A stretch of 32,684 nucleotides of DNA from Candidatus Woesearchaeota archaeon (GCA_016192945.1 JACPTE010000027.1:1-32684), one strand, 5' to 3'; shown: positions 15,559-24,401, numbered from the stretch's first letter. Notes: a model not told the origin generated them from the sequence alone. Numbers and translations are program-made.

Positions 15559-17187
15559 TTACTTGGCAGTGTGGCTGTTTTTGTCTGCCCTGTTTATTCC
15601 AAAGAAATAGGCGAAATCCGAGCTCGTTATCGGACTTTTCGGTATTCTGTTAGCTGCGAATACTGCTGAATTTCTCTCCAGAATCCTCACATACTCATCA
15701 AGCTGCCTCATCAGCCTATCCTTGTCTCCGGCTTCTCCCAATTTTTGCAAAAACATTTCCCTGCATTCATCAGGGCTCTTAAGGTAAGCGCCTATTCTCT
15801 GGAAATATGCTGCTACCTTTACAGGGCGCGGTTCTTCCCTGATGAGAGAGGCGAATTCTGATGCAGTTAGGGGATTTATTGGCTGGGTTATTGCTCCTGA
15901 AAGCCCTGTTGCGTATCCCTGCATAATTTGAATCAGGGCATCAGGGCTTCTGCCTGATGCAGCTTCCTGGAGAAGCATTGCAATGCCTGCTTCAGGCTCC
16001 TTTATGTAGGGCGAGATTACCCTGAATTGGCTGAGCAGCGGCTTCACAAATGAGTCTGTCAACGCCTTCAATGAGTATGTTTCCAGCATTTTTTCAAGCT
16101 CCTGAGCCCTGCCCACGTATGGCTTAAGCCTGCTGTCCTCTTCAGAGAGCTCAACAGCCCCTGATGCCTCAAGAACCCTCAGATATAGCGCTGCCTGAAT
16201 CCTGCGGTTGTTGCCCCAGACAATCCGTTTCAGCTGAATTGCCTCAACACCCAGTTTTTTTGCTGCTGCTGCATATTTTGCTGAAATCCGGGCAAGTGAT
16301 GTGCATTTCTTGCCTGGATTGAACGATTCCACATAAGCCCCAATGAGCTGCCTTCTTGAAGCAGTGTTCCTGATATGACCTGCCATGTGGATTTCCTGCC
16401 AGTGGATGCCCTCTTCACTTGCGCCTGCTATCATGTCGTAATATCCTGCGGCTATTCTTATCCTGACTACTGTTGCCATCAGGCTATGCGCTATGTTGCT
16501 TATGTAGCTGTTATTCCAGTAAGCTGGCTTGAGCCCGAAATATTGAATCATTGAAACTGCATCTTCAATTGTTCCCCCAGTTAGGAACTGCCTTATCAGC
16601 TGCCTCTCCTTTTCGCGAATCCTGCGGTATCCGGCCATGTGCAGCATGGGGTGTTCATCAGCAGTAAGCCCATTGCCTGTTGCATAATGACCTGCCGGAT
16701 TGGCTGGTGAACTGGCAGTTCTTATTTTTTCAAGGACTGCAACAGGTATGTTCCTTACACGAGTGCGGGGATTGTAAAGAGGCTGTAGCATGCTGCGGTT
16801 CATGCCCAAATCCCCTGCCGCTTCTTTTACGGTTCTTCCCCTGATAAATCGCCTTACCTCTTCCCTTATCTCCGGGGTTAACTGAACATACAGCTCTTCC
16901 CTGTCTTTCTTTGTAGGCCTGTGGGCCCTAAATGAGAAGTTTCCTTCAGGCTGGCTTATTCCAAGCGCTTCGCACGCCCTCCTGTAAGCATCTGCAGGGA
17001 TTGCCCTGAGATTCTGCCTGGTTCCAGCCCCTTTGGCATAAGACTCCTTTAGCTGGTGAAAAGTCAGTCCGGTTATTTCAGCAGCGCGTTTCCTTCCATG
17101 GAGACCAACAATCGTTTTCATTACGCCGATAGAGCCCTCGTCAAGCCGGACAATCTCATCAAGGGTTGGTGTTTGCAGTGCTTTCAT
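15559..17187 (-). CDS. Unknown protein with repeated HTH-like units
   Basis: A 542-residue soluble protein of no recognised family. It seems to contain several helix-turn-helix-like units, each followed by a short amphipathic helix: RKRAAEITGLTFHQLKESY near 32-50, TVKEAAGDLGMNRSMLQPLY near 119-138, a weaker one near 205-250, and AAKKLGVEAIQLKRIVW near 311-327. The C-terminal ~190 residues are helical and alanine-rich. This suggests a multi-site DNA- or RNA-binding protein, by inference only. A TTG at 17190 is in frame, but the ATG at 17187 is the better start. It lies just after the 221-residue gene and is probably co-transcribed. Confidence 0.6.
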   Translation of the reverse strand: MKALQTPTLDEIVRLDEGSIGVMKTIVGLHGRKRAAEITGLTFHQLKESYAKGAGTRQNLRAIPADAYRRACEALGISQPEGNFSFRAHRPTKKDREELYVQLTPEIREEVRRFIRGRTVKEAAGDLGMNRSMLQPLYNPRTRVRNIPVAVLEKIRTASSPANPAGHYATGNGLTADEHPMLHMAGYRRIREKERQLIRQFLTGGTIEDAVSMIQYFGLKPAYWNNSYISNIAHSLMATVVRIRIAAGYYDMIAGASEEGIHWQEIHMAGHIRNTASRRQLIGAYVESFNPGKKCTSLARISAKYAAAAKKLGVEAIQLKRIVWGNNRRIQAALYLRVLEASGAVELSEEDSRLKPYVGRAQELEKMLETYSLKALTDSFVKPLLSQFRVISPYIKEPEAGIAMLLQEAASGRSPDALIQIMQGYATGLSGAITQPINPLTASEFASLIREEPRPVKVAAYFQRIGAYLKSPDECREMFLQKLGEAGDKDRLMRQLDEYVRILERNSAVFAANRIPKSPITSSDFAYFFGINRADKNSHTAK

Positions 17188-17199
17188 CAAGGTTAAGAC

Positions 17200-17865
17200 T
17201 CAATTGATATCTATCGCACTTTTTATTTTCTTTCCTTCTGCCTTCCAGTTGCCCACCATGCTTAGGGATAATGTTATGCCTGTTCTAAAATTCTCAGAAA
17301 CCTGCGCAGCATAATCCCACTTGTCCCGGTTCAGGAGACTTAAGGCTTCAGCAGAGCCTTTAACCTGCCTGAGCAGTTCATAGAATAATCGGGATTCCTC
17401 GCCATTGAGCAGGCCTTTTTGAGGGCCTTCTTCAATAGTTCTTCTTCCCAATCCCCTTAAGCTCTCAAACCCGAGTGCGGCATTAAAGTAAGCGCACAAG
17501 ACTATAGCGGCTGTTGCATATTTTGGGAGCTCTAACTTAGTGACATGCTTCCACATTGCGAGCATATCCACAGTATCCAGGGTGAACCTGTCTCTTTCAC
17601 TTAGAGCCAGTTCCTCAACAGATTCTGCAAATGCCCCGTAATTCGCGGCAACATACCTATGTTCATCTTCAGGAGTTGTGGTTCTTCTGTAGCCATCCAT
17701 GAACACGCCAATCTGGCGTGCATTTTCCTCAAGAAACCTGATAAAAGGGTGCTCAACACTGCGAATAAGGCTGCTGACTGCCTTGTCTGCCTCCCAGCAG
17801 GTTTTGTACGGTGCTTGTGCAAGCCATTTTTCTGGCTCTGGATGCTCTGGCAATATGTATGTCAT
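17200..17865 (-). CDS. Unknown helical protein, 221 residues
   Basis: No family is recognised. The sequence is mostly helical, with motifs such as ADKAVSSLIRSVEHPFIRFLE, a hydrophobic stretch (YATAAIVLCAYFNAALGF) around 118-135 that could be a buried helix, and RRTIEEGPQKGLLNGEESRLFYELL. No signal peptide is apparent. A TATA-like element near 17885-17897 is ~26 bp before the ATG, so this gene starts its own leaderless transcript, 50 bp after argS ends. The stop is 12 bp before the ATG of the 542-residue gene, suggesting a two-gene operon. Confidence 0.6.
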   Translation of the reverse strand: MTYILPEHPEPEKWLAQAPYKTCWEADKAVSSLIRSVEHPFIRFLEENARQIGVFMDGYRRTTTPEDEHRYVAANYGAFAESVEELALSERDRFTLDTVDMLAMWKHVTKLELPKYATAAIVLCAYFNAALGFESLRGLGRRTIEEGPQKGLLNGEESRLFYELLRQVKGSAEALSLLNRDKWDYAAQVSENFRTGITLSLSMVGNWKAEGKKIKSAIDIN

Positions 17866-17915
17866 AGCATGAGGGATTTGCTGATAATTTAAAAATATTG
17901 CTATGCTGTGCAGGG

Positions 17916-19598
17916 CTACATGCTTTCAGGTGACTCAATTCCCAGCAAGCTAAGGCAAATCTCCAGTACATATTTTACGCACAGGATAAGCTGAAGCCTT
18001 GCATTCATCAGCTCCTTTTCCTCGCTCAGCACAGGGCATGCGTGGTAAAACCTGTTGAAGCTGTCTGCCAGGAGATAGGCGTAATTCGCAATAAGGTGAG
18101 GCCTTAGCTGTGAACAGGCCCTTTCAGCTATTTCAGGAAAGTTCGCAAGGGCGCTTGCCAGGCCTGTTTCCTCTTTTGCCCCGAGTAGCGAGAAGTTTGT
18201 CTTTTTTGATTTTGGAAGGCTGGCTTTCTTAAGTATGCTGCAAATCCTCGCGTGGGCGTATTGTATGTATGGGGCTGATTCTCCATCAAAGCTTAATGCC
18301 TGCTCCCAGTCAAAGACAACATTTTTCTCAGGGCTCACCTTTATTATGTGGTATTTCAGCGCGCCATAGCCGATTGCCTTTGCAAGCGGCCTGGAGTTTT
18401 TCATGCTCTTGCCTCTTGATGCTAACTCCCTTACAGCCTTCTCAAGAGCCTGCTGCATGAATTCCTCAAGCAGCACAAGGTTCCCTGAGCGGGTTGACAT
18501 CTTGCCTGAGGCGAGCAGAATGAATGAATAATGGACTGCTTCAGGGGCCTTCAGCCCCATTAGTGAGAGCGTTGATTCTATCTGCCTGAAATACAGCTTG
18601 TGGTCCTCTCCCAAAACCACTATGTTCCTGTCCTTGGCCCTGCTTATCTTGTCAAGGTTATATGCAAGGTCCCTCAGCCCGTAAAGTGATGTCTTGTCTG
18701 CCCTGGTAAGCACGAAAACAGGGATTTCCATGGCAAGGCCAAAGCCCTCCAGGTTCAGCACGTTCCTTCCATCAGCGTCAACAAAAACCCTGCCGGTTCC
18801 CTGAAGCTGCCTCAGGACATCCTCTGTTTTTTTATCCCAGAGGTATTTTGACTCGTAGTCAAAGAAATCATATCTTATCCCAAGCTCTTCAAACAGCTTT
18901 GCCTGCCCTATTATGCACAGCTCCACAACTCTCCTGAACCGTGCAATCACCTGCTTGTCGCCATCTTCCAGCTTTTTGAGCAGCTCAAAAACCTTTTTTT
19001 CAAGCTCAGGGTTTTTTTCAAGCTCAGCATTAATCTTTACATATTCATCCAGCAGGTCCTTGAACTCAAGCCTCTTTGAGCCGCAGCCAAAGACGAGCAT
19101 GGCTATCTGCTTTCCTATGTCGTTGACAAAGTAGTGCACTTCTGTCCTGTAGCCGTGGAACCTCAGGATTCTTGAAAGAGAATCCCCTATTATGGCGTTT
19201 CTCGCCCTGCCAACATGAGGGCTTGCATTTGGGTTTATGCTTGTGTGCTCTATCAGGGCTTTCCTGTTCTTCAGGTTCAAAGAGCCGTATTTTTCTTTGC
19301 TGGCTGATATTTCTGAGATTACTGCCTCTGCCAGCATTGCCTTGTTAAGAAAGAAATTAAGGTAAGGCCCGTTTGCAACTATCTTCTCAACAATTCCAGA
19401 GGGCTTGATTCTCTGCTGAAGCCCTGAGGCTATCTCTGCAGGGTTTTTCTTCATTTCTTTTGAAAGCGCAAAGCATGGAAATGAAAAGTCCCCAAGCTCC
19501 TTGTCAGGCGGAACTGCAATCATCCCTTCAGCAGTTTCAGCCGGTATTCCTGACTCCCGGGCAACTAATCCTGCAATAGCCTTCCTGTAATCGTTCAT
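17916..19598 (-). CDS. argS: Arginyl-tRNA synthetase
   Basis: A 560-residue class I synthetase. The N-terminal additional domain that binds the tRNA D-loop is present. The HIGH motif appears as HVGR at 128-131 within NPNASPHVGRARN; KMSKS appears as KMSTRSGN in the middle third, as is common for ArgRS. The C-terminal ~120 residues are the DALR anticodon-binding domain, starting near the SFNRFYHACPV segment. Length is normal. A TATA-like box at 19618-19633 is ~27 bp upstream, so the mRNA is probably leaderless. It diverges from the Lrp-like gene. Confidence 0.96.
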   Translation of the reverse strand: MNDYRKAIAGLVARESGIPAETAEGMIAVPPDKELGDFSFPCFALSKEMKKNPAEIASGLQQRIKPSGIVEKIVANGPYLNFFLNKAMLAEAVISEISASKEKYGSLNLKNRKALIEHTSINPNASPHVGRARNAIIGDSLSRILRFHGYRTEVHYFVNDIGKQIAMLVFGCGSKRLEFKDLLDEYVKINAELEKNPELEKKVFELLKKLEDGDKQVIARFRRVVELCIIGQAKLFEELGIRYDFFDYESKYLWDKKTEDVLRQLQGTGRVFVDADGRNVLNLEGFGLAMEIPVFVLTRADKTSLYGLRDLAYNLDKISRAKDRNIVVLGEDHKLYFRQIESTLSLMGLKAPEAVHYSFILLASGKMSTRSGNLVLLEEFMQQALEKAVRELASRGKSMKNSRPLAKAIGYGALKYHIIKVSPEKNVVFDWEQALSFDGESAPYIQYAHARICSILKKASLPKSKKTNFSLLGAKEETGLASALANFPEIAERACSQLRPHLIANYAYLLADSFNRFYHACPVLSEEKELMNARLQLILCVKYVLEICLSLLGIESPESM

Positions 19599-19617
19599 AA
19601 GATTCCTCAGAAGACGG

Positions 19618-19633
19618 ATTTTATAAATTTATT
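19618..19633 (-). promoter_or_regulatory. TATA-like box of argS
   Basis: The minus strand reads AATAAATTTATAAAAT, centred ~27 bp before the argS ATG, consistent with leaderless transcription. Confidence 0.5.
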
Positions 19634-19724
19634 GTGTTGGCTGTGCAGCAACTTCAGGATGTTTCGTAACATTTCCGAAAATTCTGAGCATAAATTTATT
19701 TACTTAATTATATTCCCGCCATCT

Positions 19725-20177
19725 ATGAGAAGAAACAATCAGGTTAAATTAGATAGGAATGCGGCTGCCATCATGAGCCATTTGCGCCGGAACTCAAGGC
19801 TCGCCCTGATGGAAATAAGCCGCATTGAGGGAATCCCTGAAACAACATTGTTTGACAGGCTGAAGAGTCTTGAAAAAACAATAATCAAGTATTGCGCACT
19901 CCCTGATTTCAGGAAGCTGGGGTTCCCAATCAGGCTCTATTTAGTGTTAAGCGCTAAAAGCAGGGCCTTTTCGGAAGATGAAAAGAGCCTTCTGTTGGGC
20001 AAAAAAGGGATTAACAATGTGTATGTTGACGCTTCAGGAAGCATCATTGCTGACCTGATAATGCAGGATATGGCTGAGGCAGATTCACTGCTCGCCGAGT
20101 TGAGGCTGGATGAAAATATCTGTCTTGATGCCCATTTCATTCTTGAAGAGCTTGAAATTGAGAAATTTTGCCCGTAA
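19725..20177 (+). CDS. Lrp/AsnC-like transcription regulator
   Basis: A 150-residue protein. The N-terminal ~60 residues are an Lrp/AsnC-type winged helix: LDRNAAAIMSHLRRNSR, then ISRIEGIPETTLFDRLKSLEK and the wing IIKYCALPDFRKLGF. The C-terminal part resembles a degenerate ligand-binding RAM domain and is a little short for the family. The frame continues upstream to 19632, but an AT-rich TATA-like stretch at about 19692-19705 is ~26 bp before the ATG at 19725, and the upstream residues do not look Lrp-like. A T-rich terminator follows. Target and ligand are unknown. Confidence 0.7.
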   Translation: MRRNNQVKLDRNAAAIMSHLRRNSRLALMEISRIEGIPETTLFDRLKSLEKTIIKYCALPDFRKLGFPIRLYLVLSAKSRAFSEDEKSLLLGKKGINNVYVDASGSIIADLIMQDMAEADSLLAELRLDENICLDAHFILEELEIEKFCP

Positions 20178-20228
20178 ATCCCTTTCATAAATCCGGAAAT
20201 CCGTTTCAGGAGGGGAATTTTATTGAAA

Positions 20229-20239
20229 CATTTTTTTTA
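20229..20239 (+). terminator. T-run terminator after the Lrp-like gene
   Basis: A run of eight T at 20231-20238 lies ~50 bp past the stop codon in an AT-rich stretch, as expected for archaeal intrinsic termination. Confidence 0.4.
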
Positions 20240-20324
20240 GTCAGCCAGTCCTATGCGGATTTAGCAGAAATTCTCCGGTTTTCAGGCAGAAACCGATATT
20301 AAACCAGGATTCTAAATAAGCTGC

Positions 20325-20885
20325 ATGATAAGCGCAAATTACCAAAGGGGAAGATACAATGCGAGCCTTTTCACCGGGCTCAAAAGGTTTGTTGTTACTG
20401 CAGCGTCTATTGCAGCTGTGGCTTACGCTGGCGCAAAAACAGACTTTGACCAGAAGCTTGATGGATTCATCAATGGCCAGAGGCAGGTTGCAGAGGGATA
20501 TGCTGCAGTAACCCTGCAGAGAAAAATAGCCCGGGATGGCAGCGTGGAATTCTACATGGGCTATAATGACGGCAAGAATGAGCTGCCAGTCCTTCAGGGA
20601 GTTAAAGGCCCTCAGGCAGGCGGCATTGAGTATGTTATCCAGAACACTGATTTCAGCAAGCTGACACAGGCGCAGGCATCACAATTGGCTGAGAAGGGGC
20701 TTGAAAGGATGGGCCCTGACAAAAAAGCTGATTATCTTGCGCAAAAAGCGGACTTCAGCAGGATGTCCCAGCAGCAGGCATTTGAATACGCCAGGAAGAG
20801 CTGGGATTTTATTGAGCCTAAGCAAAAATACGAACTCGTAAAGGCAGAGCTTGAAAGGCTGTTGAATCAGCTCATATCAAAATAA
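20325..20885 (+). CDS. Unknown anchored protein with 34-residue helical repeats
   Basis: 186 residues, no family recognised. Residues 15-37 (FTGLKRFVVTAASIAAVAYAG) look like a signal anchor or signal peptide, so the rest is probably outside the cell. The C-terminal half has two degenerate 34-residue helical repeats, 109-142 and 143-176, both starting with DFS followed by a Q/A-rich helix. A TATA-like GATATTAAA near 20294-20303 is ~27 bp before the ATG. The next gene starts 18 bp after the stop and is probably co-transcribed. Confidence 0.55.
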   Translation: MISANYQRGRYNASLFTGLKRFVVTAASIAAVAYAGAKTDFDQKLDGFINGQRQVAEGYAAVTLQRKIARDGSVEFYMGYNDGKNELPVLQGVKGPQAGGIEYVIQNTDFSKLTQAQASQLAEKGLERMGPDKKADYLAQKADFSRMSQQQAFEYARKSWDFIEPKQKYELVKAELERLLNQLISK

Positions 20886-20903
20886 GCAGAAAGGGGTGCG
20901 GGA

Positions 20904-21989
20904 ATGTATGTGTTGAAGGGAGAGGCAGCAAAGCCCCAGGAAGACGAATCAGATGATGAGGAATTCCTTAAAAAGCTTGGCCAGGAGGGATTTGCCAGTG
21001 GCTCTGAAAACTGCGCTCGCGAATCAGGCTCGGTTTACGAAAACCTGCGAAAGGCTCTTGGAAAGAAAAAGGGCAGCGGAACAGGCTTTGTTCAGGTAAA
21101 AAAAGGGTTGGATGAGCTTGTTTCAGTGCAGTCAGAAATCAACAGGGCATTAAGGGTTGAAAGCTCATCAGCACTTTACATGGGAATGTACATTGCAAAC
21201 GGGATTGTGCATAGGCTTACAGGAAAGAGGGCTGAGCCAAAGACACTTGAGCAGTTATTTGAAGAGGAAATCCGGGTCGTATCAGGGCTAATCAGCTCTG
21301 TTGCAGGCACATCAGACTATTCAAGGGATGTTCTTGATTCAGTGGTTAAGTACAGGGACTTCAGGGTTTTGCCTGCAAGGCAGCAGGCCATCGCAGATTA
21401 TGTGCAGGCAGAGCATCGCGCAAAAGAAATTTTTGAGCTGTTCCAGGAAACAGAGCAACGGCTTGGAAGGACCATGATTGCGAGCCCTAATTACGCAGAG
21501 CTCTACCGGGCTCATGGAGCCCTCCAAAGGGAGATGATGCTGTTATATAATGAAATGTCAAAGTCCAACCAGTCAACAGACTTCAGGACTACCGAGCTGA
21601 AGATTCTTACAATGCACATAGGCTATATCCAGCACGGGGTCCTCCTTCTTGACAGGCTGAACAGCCGCGTGAGCGATGTAGTTGAGCATGTTGAAAACAC
21701 AAGGGAACCATTCAGGTTCTTCAGGGAGAGCCATCAGGGAATGAGCGCAGTGTACATGGCGTTTAGCGAGATTTCAAGGTGCGTCATGCTTGCTGTTGAT
21801 GAGATGGGAAGGGAAATTTCAATGATGTCCGACATGGCGCAGTCAGCAACCAGCCATAATGGGCTGCCTGAAGTTATTGAAAGGATGCTTTCAGGCTACA
21901 GGTCATCAATTTTTGCAGCTGAAGAGAAAAGCAGGCAGGCCTTTACATCAAGGGCTGACAGCATAAGAAACAGCTACGGCCCTGAATGA
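20904..21989 (+). CDS. Unknown helical protein, 361 residues
   Basis: No family recognised. The first ~60 residues are acidic then basic and probably disordered (EDESDDEEFLKK, then GKKKGSG). From residue ~65 the protein is almost wholly helical, with long amphipathic stretches such as AEHRAKEIFELFQETEQRL, suggesting helical bundles or coiled coil. It lacks an obvious signal peptide or membrane helix. GGGGTG lies about six bases before the ATG, and the upstream gene ends 18 bp away, so the two are probably an operon. Confidence 0.55.
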   Translation: MYVLKGEAAKPQEDESDDEEFLKKLGQEGFASGSENCARESGSVYENLRKALGKKKGSGTGFVQVKKGLDELVSVQSEINRALRVESSSALYMGMYIANGIVHRLTGKRAEPKTLEQLFEEEIRVVSGLISSVAGTSDYSRDVLDSVVKYRDFRVLPARQQAIADYVQAEHRAKEIFELFQETEQRLGRTMIASPNYAELYRAHGALQREMMLLYNEMSKSNQSTDFRTTELKILTMHIGYIQHGVLLLDRLNSRVSDVVEHVENTREPFRFFRESHQGMSAVYMAFSEISRCVMLAVDEMGREISMMSDMAQSATSHNGLPEVIERMLSGYRSSIFAAEEKSRQAFTSRADSIRNSYGPE

Positions 21990-22056
21990 GAATGTGAGCT
22001 TAGGAAAAATTATTTAAACAGATTTTAATATAATATGGCTCATAAAGAGGCTTAAT

Positions 22057-22155
22057 ATGATTTATATGCTTGCTTTTTGGATTATAACACTCGTTTTCTT
22101 ATCAGCCTATTCTCTTGCAGGCATTTTCAAAAGAAAAAATATCAGCAGGAAATAA
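22057..22155 (+). CDS. Micro-membrane protein, 32 residues
   Basis: A frame of 32 codons: a short start (MIYML), a hydrophobic stretch AFWIITLVFLSAYSLAGIF that could span the membrane once, and a basic tail KRKNISRK consistent with positive-inside orientation. AGAGG lies about seven bases before the ATG, and an AT-rich promoter-like stretch is at 22008-22035. No family recognised. The 214-bp gap around it has no other gene. Support is moderate because the frame is short. Confidence 0.4.
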   Translation: MIYMLAFWIITLVFLSAYSLAGIFKRKNISRK

Positions 22156-22203
22156 AAGGGATTATCCAAAGAGGAAACCCTGCAGAGCAGTAGAGACTGT
22201 TGC

Positions 22204-22740
22204 TCAGAGGAATTCCTTCACTGTCTTCTGCGACAGGTTGAGCACGTTTGTTTTTGCCTGCAGCTCCTTGAAGCGGTGGTCAAGCTCAACGTGTGCCACA
22301 TTGCCTATGTACCTTTTCCTGATTGGGATGCTTTTCTGGATAAGGCTTGTTATGTAAGTCCTCACAAGGAACTCTGAATCCCTCACTCCCTGCGCGATTT
22401 CCCTGTAAGTGAGCATCCTCTTCTCTGCTGTGTAAAGCACAAGGAAGACTGCCTTTTCCTTTTCTGTAAGGTTATACTCCTGGGCGTTCTTTTCTTCAAT
22501 GCTCTTGCCATCCTTGCTCAGAAGGAGAACTACCTGCTCAACCCTTGCTGATATGAGCTCAATCTTCTCATCAAGCCTGCACAAGTACTCATAGTTTGAC
22601 TGGACCTCTTCTGTTGTCTGGTTTACTGTCTCAAGGTGCTCATCAAGCTCCTCTCTCACGCCCTTTAGCGCCATCTCAAGCTCTGCCTTTAGCGCATCAG
22701 TCTCAGAAATGCAACTAACTAAAACCTCTTTCCTAACCAA
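22204..22740 (-). CDS. Coiled-coil plus winged-helix regulator
   Basis: ~178 residues. The N-terminal half (about 12-85) is a heptad-like coiled coil (ELEMALKGVREELDEHLE and onward), probably for dimerisation. The C-terminal half is a winged helix: LTEKEKAVFLVLYTAEKRMLT, recognition region REIAQGVRDSEFLVRTYITSL, then a wing with VAHVELD. It is a probable transcription regulator with no named family. The start is not ATG: GTG at 22749 or TTG at 22740. GGGGTGG sits at proper distance before the TTG, so that is chosen. It diverges from the methylase gene; targets are unknown. Confidence 0.6.
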   Translation of the reverse strand: MVRKEVLVSCISETDALKAELEMALKGVREELDEHLETVNQTTEEVQSNYEYLCRLDEKIELISARVEQVVLLLSKDGKSIEEKNAQEYNLTEKEKAVFLVLYTAEKRMLTYREIAQGVRDSEFLVRTYITSLIQKSIPIRKRYIGNVAHVELDHRFKELQAKTNVLNLSQKTVKEFL

Positions 22741-22897
22741 TATTACCACCCCACACGAAGGGACTTACTTTCCTCTGGGTTGCTTAAATAGTTTATGGTT
22801 GTGGAAACAATAGTTTAAGCTGCAAGTATATACAACTATGGATAAGTATCGTAAAATATCAATAGAATTAATAACCCGCAGTGTTGCCTATGGGGCT

Positions 22898-23524
22898 ATG
22901 GATAAGCGAATCACCAAGTCAGGGCTTGCAATAATCCTTTCAGGGCTTAGCCAGTTTGAAAAGCCCAGCATGATGTCAGAGCAATACGCAACAGACTCTG
23001 AATCAGCAGCAGAAGTGCTGTGGCTTGCTTTCATGAACGGCGCCATTAAGGAAAAGGTTATAGCTGATTTCGGCTGCGGGACAGGGATTCTCGGGATAGG
23101 CGCGCTGATTCTCGGTGCTGAAAGGGTTTTCTTTGTGGACAATGACAAAAATTCAATAGAGCTCGCAAGGAAGAATTACCAGCAGCATAAGGAAAGGATA
23201 AGAGGCAGGGCTGAGTTTATAGCTGCTGATGTCAGCGATTTCAGGGAGAAGACTGATGTAGTTGTTCAAAACCCGCCCTTCGGGACAAAGATGATTCACG
23301 CTGACAGGGAATTCCTGCTGAAGGCATTTGAGACAGCAGATATTGTTTACAGCTTCCACAAGGCATCAACAGGGGGATTTGTAAGGTCAATAAGCAATGA
23401 CAGCGGGTTTGTGATAACCCTGAAGCTGGAGTTTCTGCTTCCGCTGAAGAGAACACTGGATTTCCACAAGAGAAGGATAAAGAGGATTGAAGTATGCTGC
23501 TTCAGGCTGGAAAAGTCCCATTGA
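22898..23524 (+). CDS. METTL5-like RNA adenine methyltransferase
   Basis: A 208-residue class I SAM-dependent methylase. The SAM-binding motif DFGCGTGILGIGA is at about 58-70 and the N6-adenine motif NPPFGT at 125-130. The N terminus (SGLSQFEKP, then EQYATDSESAA) matches COG2263/METTL5 proteins, which methylate rRNA adenine. Archaeal members are predicted to act on 16S rRNA. The frame also opens at an ATG at 22838, adding 20 residues not typical of the family. TATA-like elements near 22795 and 22828 do not settle the choice. Confidence 0.82.
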   Translation: MDKRITKSGLAIILSGLSQFEKPSMMSEQYATDSESAAEVLWLAFMNGAIKEKVIADFGCGTGILGIGALILGAERVFFVDNDKNSIELARKNYQQHKERIRGRAEFIAADVSDFREKTDVVVQNPPFGTKMIHADREFLLKAFETADIVYSFHKASTGGFVRSISNDSGFVITLKLEFLLPLKRTLDFHKRRIKRIEVCCFRLEKSH

Positions 23525-23597
23525 ATTTCCAAGCCCGTGTTTTCTGTGTTTTGCAAAGCGAAAGTAATATAAATTACCTTTTTACCCTGTTTTTAAT

Positions 23598-23824
23598 ATG
23601 GAGCTTAATATTCTTGAGGAGTCGCCTAAAAAGCTTGTTTTTGAGCTGAAGGGAGAGGGGCACACCCTTTGCAGCGCCCTGAAGACTGCTTTGTGATAGG
23701 GCTGCCTAAGTTTATTGTTGAGACTGATGGCGAAGTGAAGCCCAGGAAGGCTCTTTCAGAGTCAGTTGACAGGCTGCAGAAGGATGCTGAGAAGCTCGGA
23801 AAGGAGATTTCTAAGTTCAAGTGA
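23598..23824 (+). pseudogene. rpoL: Broken RNA polymerase subunit L gene (Rpo11/RpoL)
   Basis: The start is a normal RpoL: residues 1-32 include VFELKGEGHTLCSALKTAL, then TGA and TAG follow at once. Two bases out of frame the typical C-terminal half resumes at 23696 (IGLPKFIVETDGEVKPRKAL) and runs to a TGA at 23822-23824. About 20 codons that normally lie between, including the segment up to the HPL motif, are missing. This looks like a deletion not divisible by three. The promoter is intact: a TATA-like box at 23565-23576 is 27 bp before the ATG. RpoL is a core subunit, so either an intact copy exists elsewhere or the assembly is wrong here. Confidence 0.75.
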
Positions 23825-23829
23825 CCTGG

Positions 23830-24345
23830 TTAGTAGCCTGGAGATAAGCCATCGCGTTCCAGCGAGAGCTTTATCTCCATAAGCTCCTTGTCAAATGCCC
23901 ACGGCACTGAAAGCCGTTTTGGGAGGGCTACCCTGCTGTCTCCCTTTCTTATGCCAAGGGTTCCTGCAATGTCATATGTGATGTTTTCCACGCAGTCATG
24001 GTAAGTCTCCCCATACCCCCTTATCCTCCTGATTGAGCCTGGCTCAGGGTTCCCAAGCCGTTCTGTAATGTCTGCTCCAGCAATCCTGCCATAGCATTCC
24101 AGCACGTTATCACCAAGAATGCCTCTTGCGTGCTGCATCAGGCTGTTTATCAGCCCACTCACATTAGGCTGAATAGGATGTGCGCTAAGCCTTACGAAGA
24201 TGAGATAATCGTCAGGAGGGCTTAATTGCCCGATTGCCTCGCGCCAAATTGCGGTTTTGCGCCCTGTGCTGATAGCCTGGGTAAGCCTGAGTGCCTCTGT
24301 GTAGTATGCGTGGACTACAACATCTATGCAGATTTTCTTATTCAT
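23830..24345 (-). CDS. Unknown protein, 171 residues
   Basis: No family recognised. A mixed alpha/beta sequence with a strand-like start (KKICIDVVVHAYYTEAL), YLIFVRLSAHPIQP, and a GYGETYHDCVENITYDI segment. There is no signal peptide or membrane helix. A TATA-like AATATATAATTT near 24366-24377 is ~26 bp before the ATG, supporting a leaderless independent gene. It ends 5 bp after the convergent rpoL remnant and lies 56 bp downstream of lgt on the same strand. Confidence 0.55.
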   Translation of the reverse strand: MNKKICIDVVVHAYYTEALRLTQAISTGRKTAIWREAIGQLSPPDDYLIFVRLSAHPIQPNVSGLINSLMQHARGILGDNVLECYGRIAGADITERLGNPEPGSIRRIRGYGETYHDCVENITYDIAGTLGIRKGDSRVALPKRLSVPWAFDKELMEIKLSLERDGLSPGY

Positions 24346-24401
24346 TATTGTTTCTGGGAAGCGGCTAAATTATATATTGTTTGCCCAAAACGCCTAAAAA
24401 A

